DNA of 20,969 bases. It comes from a virus. The number at the start of each line of letters is the position of its first letter. The stretch's first letter is position 1. The notes under the pieces are model-generated. The model saw only the letters and a list, made by a program, of their open reading frames with translations, did no database searches and had not been told where the DNA came from. Below, piece by piece: positions 1 through 6,663 of the stretch. A program made the position numbers and the translations under genes. Location of the stretch: positions 1-20,969 of IMG/VR virus record IMGVR_UViG_3300036845_000712. One strand, 5' to 3'.

Positions 1-654
1 TTTATAAAGAAATATGGACTCAATATGACTCCTTTAGTTGTGGAGAGTTCAGAATATAACTTCTTGGGCGCATCCTTGGACGGACTATCTGATTGTGGAA
101 AGTACGTTCTTGAGATAAAAACGGGAGGTAATAACCTTCACAAGATGGCGCAGGATGGTATTGTACCTCAATATTATCTCGACCAAATTCAACATCAATT
201 GCTAGTAACTGGAGCAGAAAAGTGCTTCTATCAAGTTGGTAGCGAAAATGAGGAAAAGGATGTTTTAATTGAGATATTTCCAGATCCTACATTCCCGACA
301 AGATTCATACCAAAAGCTAGAGAATTTTTAAAATGCCTTGCTCTTGATGAATGTCCGGCTTTGCAGGATGCAGATTATAAAGATATGGCCAATGAACCAT
401 TATGGCAAGGATATGCTGAGGAATATAAGAAAGTTTCGGAGCAGATTAAAGACCTAGAAGAAATAAAAGATCGTTACAGAAAAGAAATTCTTAAACTTTG
501 CAGAGATGAAAACTGCTTAGGCGGCGGAATTAAAGTAATGAAAACCGTCATGCGCGGGCGCATCGCTTATGACGAAATACCAGAAATTAAAAATGTTGAT
601 TTAGATTCTTATCGAAAGAATTCCACTACAAGTTGGAAAATTCTTATGGCATGA
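1..654 (+). CDS. YqaJ-like viral recombinase / exonuclease, 5'-truncated
   Basis: The frame is open from base 1, so the gene begins outside the window and the ATG at 25 is internal; 217 residues are visible. They match the YqaJ/lambda-exonuclease nuclease core: an SLDGL motif with the metal-binding Asp (residue 27 counted from base 1), then EIK (Glu38, Lys40), followed by a YYLDQIQHQLLVTG helix typical of YqaJ proteins. A charged helical tail (about residues 135-170) follows, as in phage YqaJ proteins. Such enzymes resect double-stranded DNA ends for single-strand annealing recombination, usually with a RecT/Bet-type partner; no partner is visible here. It is convergent with the minus-strand small-protein cluster. 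Family assignment is firm; the missing N-terminus cannot be judged. Confidence 0.85.
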   Translation, partial: FIKKYGLNMTPLVVESSEYNFLGASLDGLSDCGKYVLEIKTGGNNLHKMAQDGIVPQYYLDQIQHQLLVTGAEKCFYQVGSENEEKDVLIEIFPDPTFPTRFIPKAREFLKCLALDECPALQDADYKDMANEPLWQGYAEEYKKVSEQIKDLEEIKDRYRKEILKLCRDENCLGGGIKVMKTVMRGRIAYDEIPEIKNVDLDSYRKNSTTSWKILMA

Positions 655-672
655 GATGCAATGAAAATAAAA

Positions 673-703
673 ATCCCTATATCGAATAAATCGATATAGG
701 GAT
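673..703 (-). terminator. Rho-independent terminator of the small-protein operon
   Basis: A perfect 13-bp inverted repeat (673-685 and 691-703) encloses a 5-base loop. Read on the minus strand, the stem is followed directly by a T-rich run (bases 672 down to about 663). Read on the plus strand there is no T-run after the stem. The arrangement therefore fits termination of leftward transcription just after the gene ending at 723. It may also help to end the convergent exonuclease transcript. Confidence 0.8.
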
Positions 704-722
704 AATGGAGAAAAATATATGA

Positions 723-881
723 TTATTTTTCTTTTTTATTATGCATCTTAGCGGCTTTCATCATACTTGAAGCATGTTTTTTTGCTTCTTTTAAATGATG
801 GTCATGCATTTTTTTATGATGCATATGACTATGTTGGCCGCCTTTTACTTCTTCAGCGTGGGACATTTTATGTTTTGCCAT
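723..881 (-). CDS. Histidine- and lysine-rich 52-residue protein
   Basis: This short ORF encodes 52 residues, beginning MAKHKMSHAEEVKGG, with a dense run of His, Met and Lys in the middle (HSHMHHKKMHDHH) and a Lys/Ala/Met-rich tail. The start is backed by an AGGA ribosome-binding site about 7 bases upstream. It is the last gene before the terminator at 673-703 and follows a 59-residue basic protein by 8 bases. The His/Met clusters could bind metal ions, and the strong positive charge would suit nucleic-acid binding or packaging inside the virion, but both are inference. No family is recognised. Confidence 0.6.
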   Translation of the reverse strand: MAKHKMSHAEEVKGGQHSHMHHKKMHDHHLKEAKKHASSMMKAAKMHNKKEK

Positions 882-889
882 AATTTTTC

Positions 890-1069
890 CTAATATTCAT
901 GAGAGTGTTTGATTCTTTTTTTAAGATCTTTTGCTGCTGACTTCGCTTCTTTACGCTCTATCATCTCTTCTTTTTTGTGCTTTCCTTTTGAATGTTTAGC
1001 TTCGTCAGCATAATGTGCAGCATCTTTATCTAAAGATTTTGCAGCTTTTTGCATGATTTTCTTATGCAT
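890..1069 (-). CDS. Lysine-rich 59-residue helical protein
   Basis: It encodes 59 residues starting MHKKIMQKAAKSLDKDA and ending in HSHEY. The composition is Lys, Ala and Glu rich with almost no hydrophobic core, predicting a charged helix. The start codon overlaps the stop of the upstream DUF6496-like gene by one base (TAATG), so translation is likely coupled. The C-terminal part, with alternating KK and AA steps, resembles histone-like or small phage DNA-associated proteins in composition only. Function unknown. Confidence 0.6.
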   Translation of the reverse strand: MHKKIMQKAAKSLDKDAAHYADEAKHSKGKHKKEEMIERKEAKSAAKDLKKRIKHSHEY

Positions 1070-1221
1070 TACTTCTTCCCTTTATTTGGTATTTTTGCAC
1101 CAGCTTTTCTAGCAACATTCAATGCAATTGCTATTGCCTGCTTGGGTTTTTTGCCAGCCGATATTTCTCGTTTTATATTTTCACCAATGGATTTTTTTGA
1201 ACCACTTTTTACTAAAGGCAT
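1069..1221 (-). CDS. DUF6496-like small basic phage protein
   Basis: It encodes 50 residues: MPLVKSGSKKSIGENIKREI, then a Lys-Gln segment and an AIAIALNVARKAG helix. The pattern (MPLVKSGSKKAI..NI..E...GK...QA.AIA) is that of the short DUF6496-type proteins found in many phage and bacterial genomes, whose role is not known. An AGGTGG ribosome-binding site lies 6 bases before the ATG. It heads the three-gene group of tiny basic proteins. The hydrophobic + strand frame across the same bases is a shadow. Confidence 0.7.
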   Translation of the reverse strand: MPLVKSGSKKSIGENIKREISAGKKPKQAIAIALNVARKAGAKIPNKGKK

Positions 1222-1317
1222 CTTAACCCACCTGTAGGTGCATTTTTTATATATTCATTTACATATCCATGTATACCATGAAAAAATAATTTCGTTATAT
1301 TAAAATATCACATTATC

Positions 1318-1518
1318 TCACACTTTTGGAGGAGGAGTCACATCTTTATGACTTTGTAAAATTTGGCAAACCACATCAATAGCGGCGTTTTTTGCATCTG
1401 CATCTTTCACATACTGGACACTTAAAATATTTACCAAATTTGCAATTTGTTGGAGTGTTCCTGCTGTGTGAGTATACTGAAAAGCTTCTTTGAAAAGTTC
1501 TTTGAGTACGTCTAACAT
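1318..1518 (-). CDS. Unknown 66-residue protein downstream of lipoprotein
   Basis: A 66-residue, mostly helical protein beginning MLDVLKELFKEAFQY and ending in a proline-rich tail (TPPPKV). There is no signal peptide or membrane segment, and one Cys near residue 51. Its ATG overlaps the TAA of the upstream lipoprotein gene by one base (TAATG), so the two are probably co-translated. A pair made of a lipoprotein and a small partner recalls spanin-type lysis pairs, but this protein lacks the N-terminal membrane anchor an inner-membrane spanin needs. No family is recognised. Confidence 0.55.
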   Translation of the reverse strand: MLDVLKELFKEAFQYTHTAGTLQQIANLVNILSVQYVKDADAKNAAIDVVCQILQSHKDVTPPPKV

Positions 1519-1724
1519 TATTTGTCCTTTTTGCTTATGGGTTCGTCTTTGTTTTTTACATTAACTTGAATATTTAAATCAGTCTCTTTTTGAAAAGTTT
1601 CCCTTGAAACTTCTACTTTGATAGCTGTATCATCGGCGATGTCTTCCGCGGTTTGAAAAAATGATGGAAGAGCCGCGCATCCACTTAGACTTATTAAGAT
1701 AGTGAGGAGAATTAAATGTTTCAT
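1518..1724 (-). CDS. Small lipoprotein (68 residues)
   Basis: The protein starts MKHLILLTILISLSGCAAL: a Lys/His n-region, a hydrophobic core and a lipobox L13-S14-G15-C16. Cleavage before Cys16 would leave a 53-residue mature lipoprotein. Ala at mature position +2 favours outer-membrane sorting in a Gram-negative host. The mature part is charged and ends in a Lys/Asp-rich tail. An AGGA ribosome-binding site precedes the ATG. The first 9 bases of this gene overlap the start of a + strand gene (1716-1952). Possible roles are outer-membrane spanin or superinfection-exclusion lipoprotein; neither is shown by sequence. Confidence 0.7.
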   Translation of the reverse strand: MKHLILLTILISLSGCAALPSFFQTAEDIADDTAIKVEVSRETFQKETDLNIQVNVKNKDEPISKKDK

Positions 1725-1952
1725 AGAATATCCTTTTTTTTAGTTAGTATTTTCACACTGTATTTTGAATTCCATATATGGTCCAAACCAATTAGAGAGG
1801 CATTTATCGGCTCTTTACCATCGGGCGAATTGGTAGTGTTATTTGATGAGCATGTAATAATCATTGATGAATGGCATCCATCAGACATCCATCCAAATTT
1901 TCAATGTGATCTTGTGGATATTGAAATATTAAGTCCCTACAAAAAATCCTGA
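1716..1952 (+). CDS. Unknown 78-residue protein with hydrophobic N-terminus
   Basis: The ORF encodes 78 residues: a hydrophobic stretch (residues 5-21, RISFFLVSIFTLYFEF), then an acidic, aromatic C-terminal half containing LPSGELVVLFDEHVIIIDEW. A strong GAGGAG ribosome-binding site sits 6 bases before the ATG, the main reason for calling it. No minus-strand ORF fills 1725-1928. The gene starts inside the oppositely oriented lipoprotein gene (9-base overlap) and ends 24 bases inside the 3' end of the C1q-like fibre gene. It could be an exported or membrane protein. Family not recognised; a chance ORF remains possible. Confidence 0.45.
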   Translation: MFHRISFFLVSIFTLYFEFHIWSKPIREAFIGSLPSGELVVLFDEHVIIIDEWHPSDIHPNFQCDLVDIEILSPYKKS

Positions 1953-2549
1953 AAATGAAGAATATGCTGTAAACTGATTAGAACTTAATGCACTTCCGCC
2001 TATTGATACATCTTGCAAAGTAGTTGTGGATAATACTTGAACAGCCATGGTATCTCCTGCTGTCATAGGAACCATCCAAGAATTACTAATAATAAGTGAT
2101 GTATCTGATATAGCAGCTTCAGATTGACTAACTTGGCTTAAAATTTGAGAATATACACTTCCAAAAGAACTTACTACTAATTCACTTCCTGCTGAAAATG
2201 TGGAACCAGATTGAAATTCAATCATTGTGTTAAAAGAATAAAAACCAGTTGAAGGAGCTGTAAAAACACCTGTAGAAGTGTTATATGCGGTCCCATCATT
2301 TCTAACCGTGGAATCAAATACCACTTGATAAATCACAGTATTTCCTGTAACGTTACTTTTTGCACTACTGCAATAAGAATAAAAAGCTTTGGTAGAACTT
2401 CCACCTCCACCAGCAGCCCATTTTACACCATCTGCTTGGGCTGAATCGGCAGTTAAGACGAAAGTATTAGTACCGACAGGCAAAATAACATTATTTGTGC
2501 CATTTCCTGTTAACAGGCCACCTTTAGGGAGAATTCCTATATTCGACAT
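1929..2549 (-). CDS. Tail-fibre protein with C1q-like C-terminal domain
   Basis: 206 residues. Residues 11-46 match the 45-residue repeat module of the fibre gene at 4122-5210 (GLLTGNG... VGTNTFVLTADSAQAD against VLVGAG... VGTTGQVLTGASAADP). After a Gly/Ser hinge (48-52), residues about 53-205 look like a C1q/TNF jelly roll: VVFDSTVRNDGTAYNTSTG, then VFTAPSTGFYSF and a final FSGFFVGT strand. C1q-like heads form trimers at fibre tips and often bind receptors, so this is a good candidate for a receptor-binding tip. An AGGTGA site precedes the ATG. It is the last gene of the four-gene fibre locus. The C1q fold does not imply a eukaryotic origin. Confidence 0.7.
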   Translation of the reverse strand: MSNIGILPKGGLLTGNGTNNVILPVGTNTFVLTADSAQADGVKWAAGGGGSSTKAFYSYCSSAKSNVTGNTVIYQVVFDSTVRNDGTAYNTSTGVFTAPSTGFYSFNTMIEFQSGSTFSAGSELVVSSFGSVYSQILSQVSQSEAAISDTSLIISNSWMVPMTAGDTMAVQVLSTTTLQDVSIGGSALSSNQFTAYSSFSGFFVGT

Positions 2550-2556
2550 GTATCAC

Positions 2557-3774
2557 CTATATTGTAAAGTAATTTGTTCCATTATATACCACTGTGATAG
2601 AACCATAATTTGTGTTAATAGGATAAGTAGTTAAGCCATCAATAGTTGCTCCCCCTGCCACTATTACAGAAATATTATTTGTACCAGCTCCCCCTGATTC
2701 ATCTTTAATCACGAACACTTGATTTTTTATCACACCAGTTGTTGGTAATGTTATAGTTCTTGTTGCTGCTGTGTTGATCACAGCAATATAATAATCTTGG
2801 TAAACAGCAGCATAATCTACAGTTACTCTAGCAGCTAGAAAGACATTCCCAACGTCGGATTGACCTTTTTCATATGTCATACTTGTGTTTGAATAAAAAT
2901 CATGTGGACCATAAGTATTATTGAATGTCTCAATTGTACCTGTAGTCATAGTATTGGCCACGATCGGCAAATAGCAAGCATTGAAGAATAAGAGCCCAGA
3001 GGTTGAACCAGCTAAAGTTCCTCCAAAATTTGAGTTCTGAAAAGAAGAAGTTCCAGAACCAGAATATGTTATAGTAAAGTTTAAAAGAGTACTATTTCTA
3101 ACTGAAAATTCTGTCCCAGAAATAGCTATAGAGGAACTAGTATCTGCTGTGGAATTATCAAAGAAAAACTGAAATCCTGAATGTGTTATTGACGCATTCG
3201 AATAACAATCAGAGACAGTAAAAGAACCACTTCCAGACATAACTAGAACAGCTGAACTGCTCATGTCGATATTTGAAAATATTATATTACCATTACCACT
3301 ATATGTAAAACTTCCATTGAATATTGGATTTGAATTGGCAAAAGATTGATTACTTTTTCCACCTGTACCCAATATGGAAATATTGATTCCATTTGTACTT
3401 AGAGAAATCGTTTCAGTGATAGTAGTATTACGAATATAAATCGCTGCCCCAGGCCCAGTCGTTGCCGCGCCATCGGAAATACATTGAGTAATGGCAGCCG
3501 CTAGTGTGGTAAAGGTTCCTTTACTACCATTTGTGGTAGACGGGTCTACTACATATGGTGAAAGATATGTTCTATTTTCCCAATTGAACTGACCAGCGCC
3601 ACCATTATATGAAAATAGGGGGTAAGCATTTCCACCACTATTAGCTGCCAATCCCTGATCATTAATATTATTCGCAACTGGAGAAACTGCGCCACCGCTA
3701 TTTGGAGTAAGTGTCTGGACATTGCTTCCACCTCCACCACCTCCAGAACCATTTCCTACATAAACTTGGCTCAT
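2557..3774 (-). CDS. Tail-spike/fibre protein with beta-helix-like body
   Basis: 405 residues. The N-terminus has a Gly run (11-16) and an adaptor-like segment (VQTLTPNSGGAVSPVANNIN, 19-38) also seen in the neighbouring fibre gene. Residues about 85-290 are Ser/Thr/Asn-rich short strands (IYIRNTTITETISLSTNGIN, IIFSNIDMSSSAVLVMSG), typical of a right-handed beta-helix of the pectate-lyase-like type. Residues 325-405 form a C-terminal module (RTITLPTTG, NQVFVIKDESG, ISVIVAGGATIDG, NYGSITVVYNGTN) common in phage fibres. No catalytic residues for polysaccharide cleavage can be assigned. A GGAGGT site precedes the start, and the ATG overlaps the upstream stop (ATGA). Confidence 0.7.
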   Translation of the reverse strand: MSQVYVGNGSGGGGGGSNVQTLTPNSGGAVSPVANNINDQGLAANSGGNAYPLFSYNGGAGQFNWENRTYLSPYVVDPSTTNGSKGTFTTLAAAITQCISDGAATTGPGAAIYIRNTTITETISLSTNGINISILGTGGKSNQSFANSNPIFNGSFTYSGNGNIIFSNIDMSSSAVLVMSGSGSFTVSDCYSNASITHSGFQFFFDNSTADTSSSIAISGTEFSVRNSTLLNFTITYSGSGTSSFQNSNFGGTLAGSTSGLLFFNACYLPIVANTMTTGTIETFNNTYGPHDFYSNTSMTYEKGQSDVGNVFLAARVTVDYAAVYQDYYIAVINTAATRTITLPTTGVIKNQVFVIKDESGGAGTNNISVIVAGGATIDGLTTYPINTNYGSITVVYNGTNYFTI

Positions 3775-4109
3775 GTAGTTACCTCCATAAATTCAATATA
3801 AACATTTCCTGTAGGTGATCCAGGAGCGCTACCTTGCCATTTAATATAAACCGTGGTTCCTTCACTCAACATTAATTGATTATGAGTTGGAGAATTTGTT
3901 GTTACATCATAAGCACCTCCAGAACTAGCTGGAAAACCCCATTTAGCTGTGGTTCCATCAATTCCAAGAACAATATCACCATTAGTACCATTCTTTATTC
4001 CCATCATGACGACAGGAAGAGAAACAGTAACAGCAGCCACATAACTTGTAGTTATACTGGCAGAGGCAACGACCGTCAAGGTCTGAAATTTAACACTATC
4101 TTTCCACAT
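3771..4109 (-). CDS. Small beta-rich tail/virion protein (112 residues)
   Basis: 112 residues with no signal or membrane segment. It is a string of short Thr/Val/Ser strands: QTLTVVASASITTSYVAAVT, then IVLGIDGTTAKWGFPASSG and a final VYIEFMEVTT. The composition suggests a small beta-sandwich. It lies between two fibre genes, with a GAGAGGTG ribosome-binding site and an ATGA overlap with the next gene. It may be a fibre connector, fibre chaperone or small head/tail ornament. No family is recognised. Confidence 0.55.
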   Translation of the reverse strand: MWKDSVKFQTLTVVASASITTSYVAAVTVSLPVVMMGIKNGTNGDIVLGIDGTTAKWGFPASSGGAYDVTTNSPTHNQLMLSEGTTVYIKWQGSAPGSPTGNVYIEFMEVTT

Positions 4110-4121
4110 TTTTCACCTCTC

Positions 4122-5210
4122 TTATGCTGCAAAATAGAATCCAGATATAGTTAATGTACCTGAAGTTTTAACTTGTGTTACTGTGAGATCAAAAGAAGCT
4201 GCGGCCGCATTACCTGTTCCACCTTCTTGTACTGATAATGTACATACAGAAGCTGCACTAGCGATTTTTCCATAGAAGTTTGCAGGCAAATTTGCAGTTT
4301 CTGCTGAAGCATCAATACCACTTCCATTAATTTGGATTTGTCCTGGTAGGGTGAATGCACCTGCTGCAACTGGAAGACTAACTCTCCAAACACCTGAACC
4401 CGTAGAGTTGGTAAACGCACTCCAAGTAATAGAAGCTGAAAAATGAACTACAGCGCCTACTTGATTATATCTTCCAAATTGCGTTGAATATGTCCAAGCC
4501 GAATCACCAGGAGTCGCAAGACTAAAAGCTGGTGTCCATGATGCTGCTGGAGTATAGGTGGCTGTTGTAAACGCTGAATTAGTATTACCAACAATAAGAC
4601 CTGTTAAATTGGAGTTAACACCCAAGGCGCCAAATGCTGGGTCAGCTCCTGTTGAACCTATAAGAACTTGTCCAGTTGTACCTGCGGCAGTAGCGGCAAT
4701 AGCCGAATTTCCTTCACCAAGCAATACACCATGAGCAGTTAACCCTGAGTTAGTTCCTAAAGCAGCAAAAGCTGGATCAGCAGCCGATGCACCAGTTAAA
4801 ACTTGTCCTGTGGTTCCAACAGCCAATTTTGTAATAGTTGTCGTACCAGCACCAACTAAAACTGCGTGATTGGTTAAACCTGTCAATGCTACTGTGGCGT
4901 TAGAACCAGAACCAGATGTAGTTGTGCTTCCAGAACCTTTTAAGTTTATATTTCCAGCTGTAGGAACTACCACAGTAGAGTCATCAGTTGTTAGAGTATC
5001 TAAAGATCCTGTAGATATATCTAAAAGTTCCCATACTCCTGCACCTGCATAAATATAAAAGGTGTAAGAGCCAACAACGCCTGTATAAACAATTTGACCG
5101 ATTTCGTAATTCGTTTGATTTGAATTAGGTGTATTTGCGAAATGAAGAGGAGGAGGAAGCACTGGAATCAGAGCTTGCCCAATCCCATAAACTTGAAACA
5201 TTTTCGACAT
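4122..5210 (-). CDS. Tail-fibre protein with 45-residue tandem repeats
   Basis: 362 residues, the first gene of the leftward fibre locus, with an AGGAG site before its ATG. The N-terminus (1-65) may attach to the tail. Residues 70-92 (LDTLTTDD... VPTAGNINLKG) echo the adaptor segment of the fibre gene at 2557-3774. Residues 112-201 are two tandem 45-residue repeats (LTNHAVLVGAG... and LTAHGVLLGEG..., both containing GTTGQVL and ADPAF), with a third decayed copy from 202. The C-terminal 130 residues (WTPAFSLATPGDSAWTYSTQ to the end) form a beta-rich head. Such repeats usually extend trimeric fibre shafts. No receptor can be inferred. Confidence 0.7.
   Translation of the reverse strand: MSKMFQVYGIGQALIPVLPPPLHFANTPNSNQTNYEIGQIVYTGVVGSYTFYIYAGAGVWELLDISTGSLDTLTTDDSTVVVPTAGNINLKGSGSTTTSGSGSNATVALTGLTNHAVLVGAGTTTITKLAVGTTGQVLTGASAADPAFAALGTNSGLTAHGVLLGEGNSAIAATAAGTTGQVLIGSTGADPAFGALGVNSNLTGLIVGNTNSAFTTATYTPAASWTPAFSLATPGDSAWTYSTQFGRYNQVGAVVHFSASITWSAFTNSTGSGVWRVSLPVAAGAFTLPGQIQINGSGIDASAETANLPANFYGKIASAASVCTLSVQEGGTGNAAAASFDLTVTQVKTSGTLTISGFYFAA
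4572..4877 (-). repeat. Tandem 135-base coding repeats in the fibre shaft
   Basis: Two full in-frame copies (4877-4743 and 4742-4608, read on the minus strand) plus a partial third copy to about 4572. They encode a 45-residue unit whose fixed positions are a GxG turn, GTTGQVL, ADPAF and AL. A related unit occurs in the N-terminus of the fibre gene at 1929-2549. Expansion or contraction by recombination would change shaft length in 45-residue steps. Confidence 0.75.
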
Positions 5211-5263
5211 ATTTTTACTCCTGTTAAGGTTAAAATCATAAATTGCGGTATAAAATTCATACG

Positions 5264-5302
5264 AGTCAACATATATATTCGTTGCTTAAAAGAGTGTTGA
5301 CA
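5264..5302. promoter_or_regulatory. Inverted repeat in the divergent promoter region
   Basis: GTCAAC at 5265-5270 and GTTGAC at 5296-5301 form an inverted pair, each running into an ATATAT tract. The right arm is the -35 box of the + promoter (TTGACA). The left arm, read on the minus strand, gives TTGACT, which could be a -35 for the fibre locus, although no good minus -10 follows at 16-18 bases. The symmetry would suit one regulator controlling both directions; the adjacent HTH protein is the obvious candidate. This is inference. Confidence 0.4.
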
Positions 5303-5325
5303 TATATGATGCAATACGTAACAAT
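5297..5325 (+). promoter_or_regulatory. Sigma-70-type promoter for the 5357-7841 operon
   Basis: A perfect TTGACA -35 (5297-5302) is followed after 17 bases by AACAAT (5320-5325), which matches four of six -10 positions. A start site near 5332 would leave a leader of about 25 bases before the HTH gene, containing its AGAGGTGG ribosome-binding site. The -10 is imperfect, so regulation by an activator or repressor is plausible. Confidence 0.5.
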
Positions 5326-5356
5326 ATGATGATATATATTACAAAGAGGTGGAAAT

Positions 5357-5545
5357 ATGAATTTTCTAACGGTAGATGAATTTGCATCGCGCATCAAGAT
5401 GCATCCGGTTAGTGTACGACGGATGATTAAAGAAGGTAAACTTTACGCTTCAAGACCAAGTGTAGGTAAGAGGGCGCCTTTTAGGATATCAGAATCAGAG
5501 CTTGAAAGATTACACCTTCAAAGCATGTGCGAGAAGAAAAAATAA
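5357..5545 (+). CDS. Small helix-turn-helix DNA-binding protein (excisionase/MerR-like)
   Basis: 62 residues, essentially one winged-helix domain: FLTVDEFASRIKMHPVSVRR (helix-turn-helix, about residues 3-22), MIKEGKLYASRPSV, then a short wing and SESELERL, the usual layout of the Xis/AlpA/MerR-N excisionase-family DNA-binding domain. A strong AGAGGTGG site lies before the ATG. It is the first gene of the rightward operon and sits next to the divergent promoter region with paired GTCAAC/GTTGAC arms, so it may autoregulate and control the fibre locus. No integrase is nearby, so a repressor or activator role is more likely than excision. Confidence 0.75.
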   Translation: MNFLTVDEFASRIKMHPVSVRRMIKEGKLYASRPSVGKRAPFRISESELERLHLQSMCEKKK

Positions 5546-5555
5546 AGGCATTATT

Positions 5556-5801
5556 ATGGATTGGATTGATATCAAAGATAGATTACCACCCGAATATTTC
5601 TTTGTTTTGGTTTATGCTCAAATGTCTGGAACAGGGGAACCATGTCCAATTTCTATTGCAAGATATGAAGGCAAAGAATGGGATATAATCGGTGACGATT
5701 TACAATCTAATGCATGTGCATGCGGAGATTTGTTTTGGGGTATTGAATCGCATGAAATTACACACTGGATGCCATTGCCGGAACTGCCTAGAGATAAATA
5801 A
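5556..5801 (+). CDS. DUF551 family protein
   Basis: 81 residues from the ATG at 5556, chosen over an upstream in-frame ATG at 5502 because it has an AAGG site and does not overlap the HTH gene. The sequence follows the DUF551 pattern: MDWIDIKDRLPPEYFFVLVY at the N-terminus, a central IARYEGKEWDI strand and the C-terminal THWMPLPELP signature. DUF551 proteins are common in phages and prophages and their function is not established. A cluster of Cys in the middle (ACACGD) is an individual feature. It is the second gene of the rightward operon. Confidence 0.75.
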   Translation: MDWIDIKDRLPPEYFFVLVYAQMSGTGEPCPISIARYEGKEWDIIGDDLQSNACACGDLFWGIESHEITHWMPLPELPRDK

Positions 5802-5823
5802 AACTTCTTATTAAGGATGCAGA

Positions 5824-6663
5824 ATGAAAAAAGAAAAATTGATAGCATGGGGATGTTTAATAGGTATACCGCTCTTCATCTTATGGGTATTCTGCTTCAA
5901 AATGATTTCTCCTGGATATGTGGGAGTAGTTGTAGATCTATTAGGCGACAATAAAGGCGTTGAATCAAAAGAATTGCATGTAGGCATGCACTGGATTGCA
6001 CCATGGAAATCAGTCTATCAGTTTCCAATCTTCGAACAAAATGACACCTGGGAGGGTGACCGTGAAGGATTCAATTTTCAAACATCCGAGGGTATGGCTG
6101 TATCTGCTGACATCGGCATCACCTACCATCTTAGGTCTGAGTCTATTCCTATTATCTTTCAGAGATACAGAAGAGGTATGGACGAGATCACTCATATTTT
6201 TATTAGGAACTATATTCGCGATGCTATTAATAAGTCCGCTTCACGTACGCGTATTGAAGATCTTTATAGCGGAAAAGAATCATTCTTCGAAGAAGTAGAA
6301 GCACATGTTAGACAGGATTTATCTCCTATAGGAATTGAATTGAGTAGAATTTATCTGATTGGGAGATTTCACTTTCCGCAGAATGTCATAGCCGCTTTAA
6401 ATTCAAAAATAGAAGCTATGCAACGCGCCCAGCAGAGAGAGAACGAATTGAGAGAGGCAGAAGCAGAGGCCAAGAAACAAATCGCCAAGGCGGATGGACA
6501 AGCGCGTTGCGTTATTGTCCAAGCGGAATCTGAATCTAAGGCTAACTTATTATTGTCTCGGTCTGTCACAGCGGAACTTATTCAATGGCAAGCGGTTCAA
6601 AAATGGGACGGTAAGCTTCCTTCTGTCACAAGCGGAGCAACACCTTTCATCCAGGTGAAGTGA
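5824..6663 (+). CDS. SPFH/prohibitin-like (Band 7) membrane protein
   Basis: 279 residues. An N-terminal membrane segment (about 7-27) is followed by an SPFH domain (about 28-190) that begins with the typical SPGYVGVVVDLLGD strand and carries GMHWIAPW. Residues 191-245 form an Ala/Glu/Lys/Arg-rich coiled coil (MQRAQQRENELREAEAEA), and the C-terminus has the prohibitin signature WDGKLPSVTSG. In bacteria and mitochondria such proteins form ring-shaped membrane scaffolds that regulate membrane proteases such as FtsH. In a phage this could protect or redirect host proteolysis or organise the membrane during infection. An AAGGA site precedes the ATG, and its stop overlaps the next start (TGATG). 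Confidence 0.85.
   Translation: MKKEKLIAWGCLIGIPLFILWVFCFKMISPGYVGVVVDLLGDNKGVESKELHVGMHWIAPWKSVYQFPIFEQNDTWEGDREGFNFQTSEGMAVSADIGITYHLRSESIPIIFQRYRRGMDEITHIFIRNYIRDAINKSASRTRIEDLYSGKESFFEEVEAHVRQDLSPIGIELSRIYLIGRFHFPQNVIAALNSKIEAMQRAQQRENELREAEAEAKKQIAKADGQARCVIVQAESESKANLLLSRSVTAELIQWQAVQKWDGKLPSVTSGATPFIQVK

Noticed and set aside
1049-1237. Hydrophobic + strand ORF of 62 residues, holin-like at first sight
   Set aside because: It is the complement of the DUF6496-like gene, which has a ribosome-binding site, coupled neighbours and a family match; the hydrophobicity comes from Lys codons read in antisense.
1225-1240. Short CACC/GGTG hairpin followed by T-run
   Set aside because: Only a 4-bp stem on the + strand, and it contains the ribosome-binding site of the minus gene; too weak for a terminator call.
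1318-1724. Lipoprotein pair as a spanin lysis unit
   Set aside because: The small partner has no N-terminal membrane anchor and no endolysin or holin was found nearby, so lysis function is not supported.
1929-2549. C1q domain as a sign of transfer from eukaryotes
   Set aside because: C1q/TNF-like jelly rolls are frequent in bacterial and phage proteins, and the N-terminal module matches the neighbouring fibre gene.
5357-5545. Excisionase as evidence of an integrated prophage
   Set aside because: No integrase or attachment-site repeat is visible; the HTH fold alone also fits a regulator.
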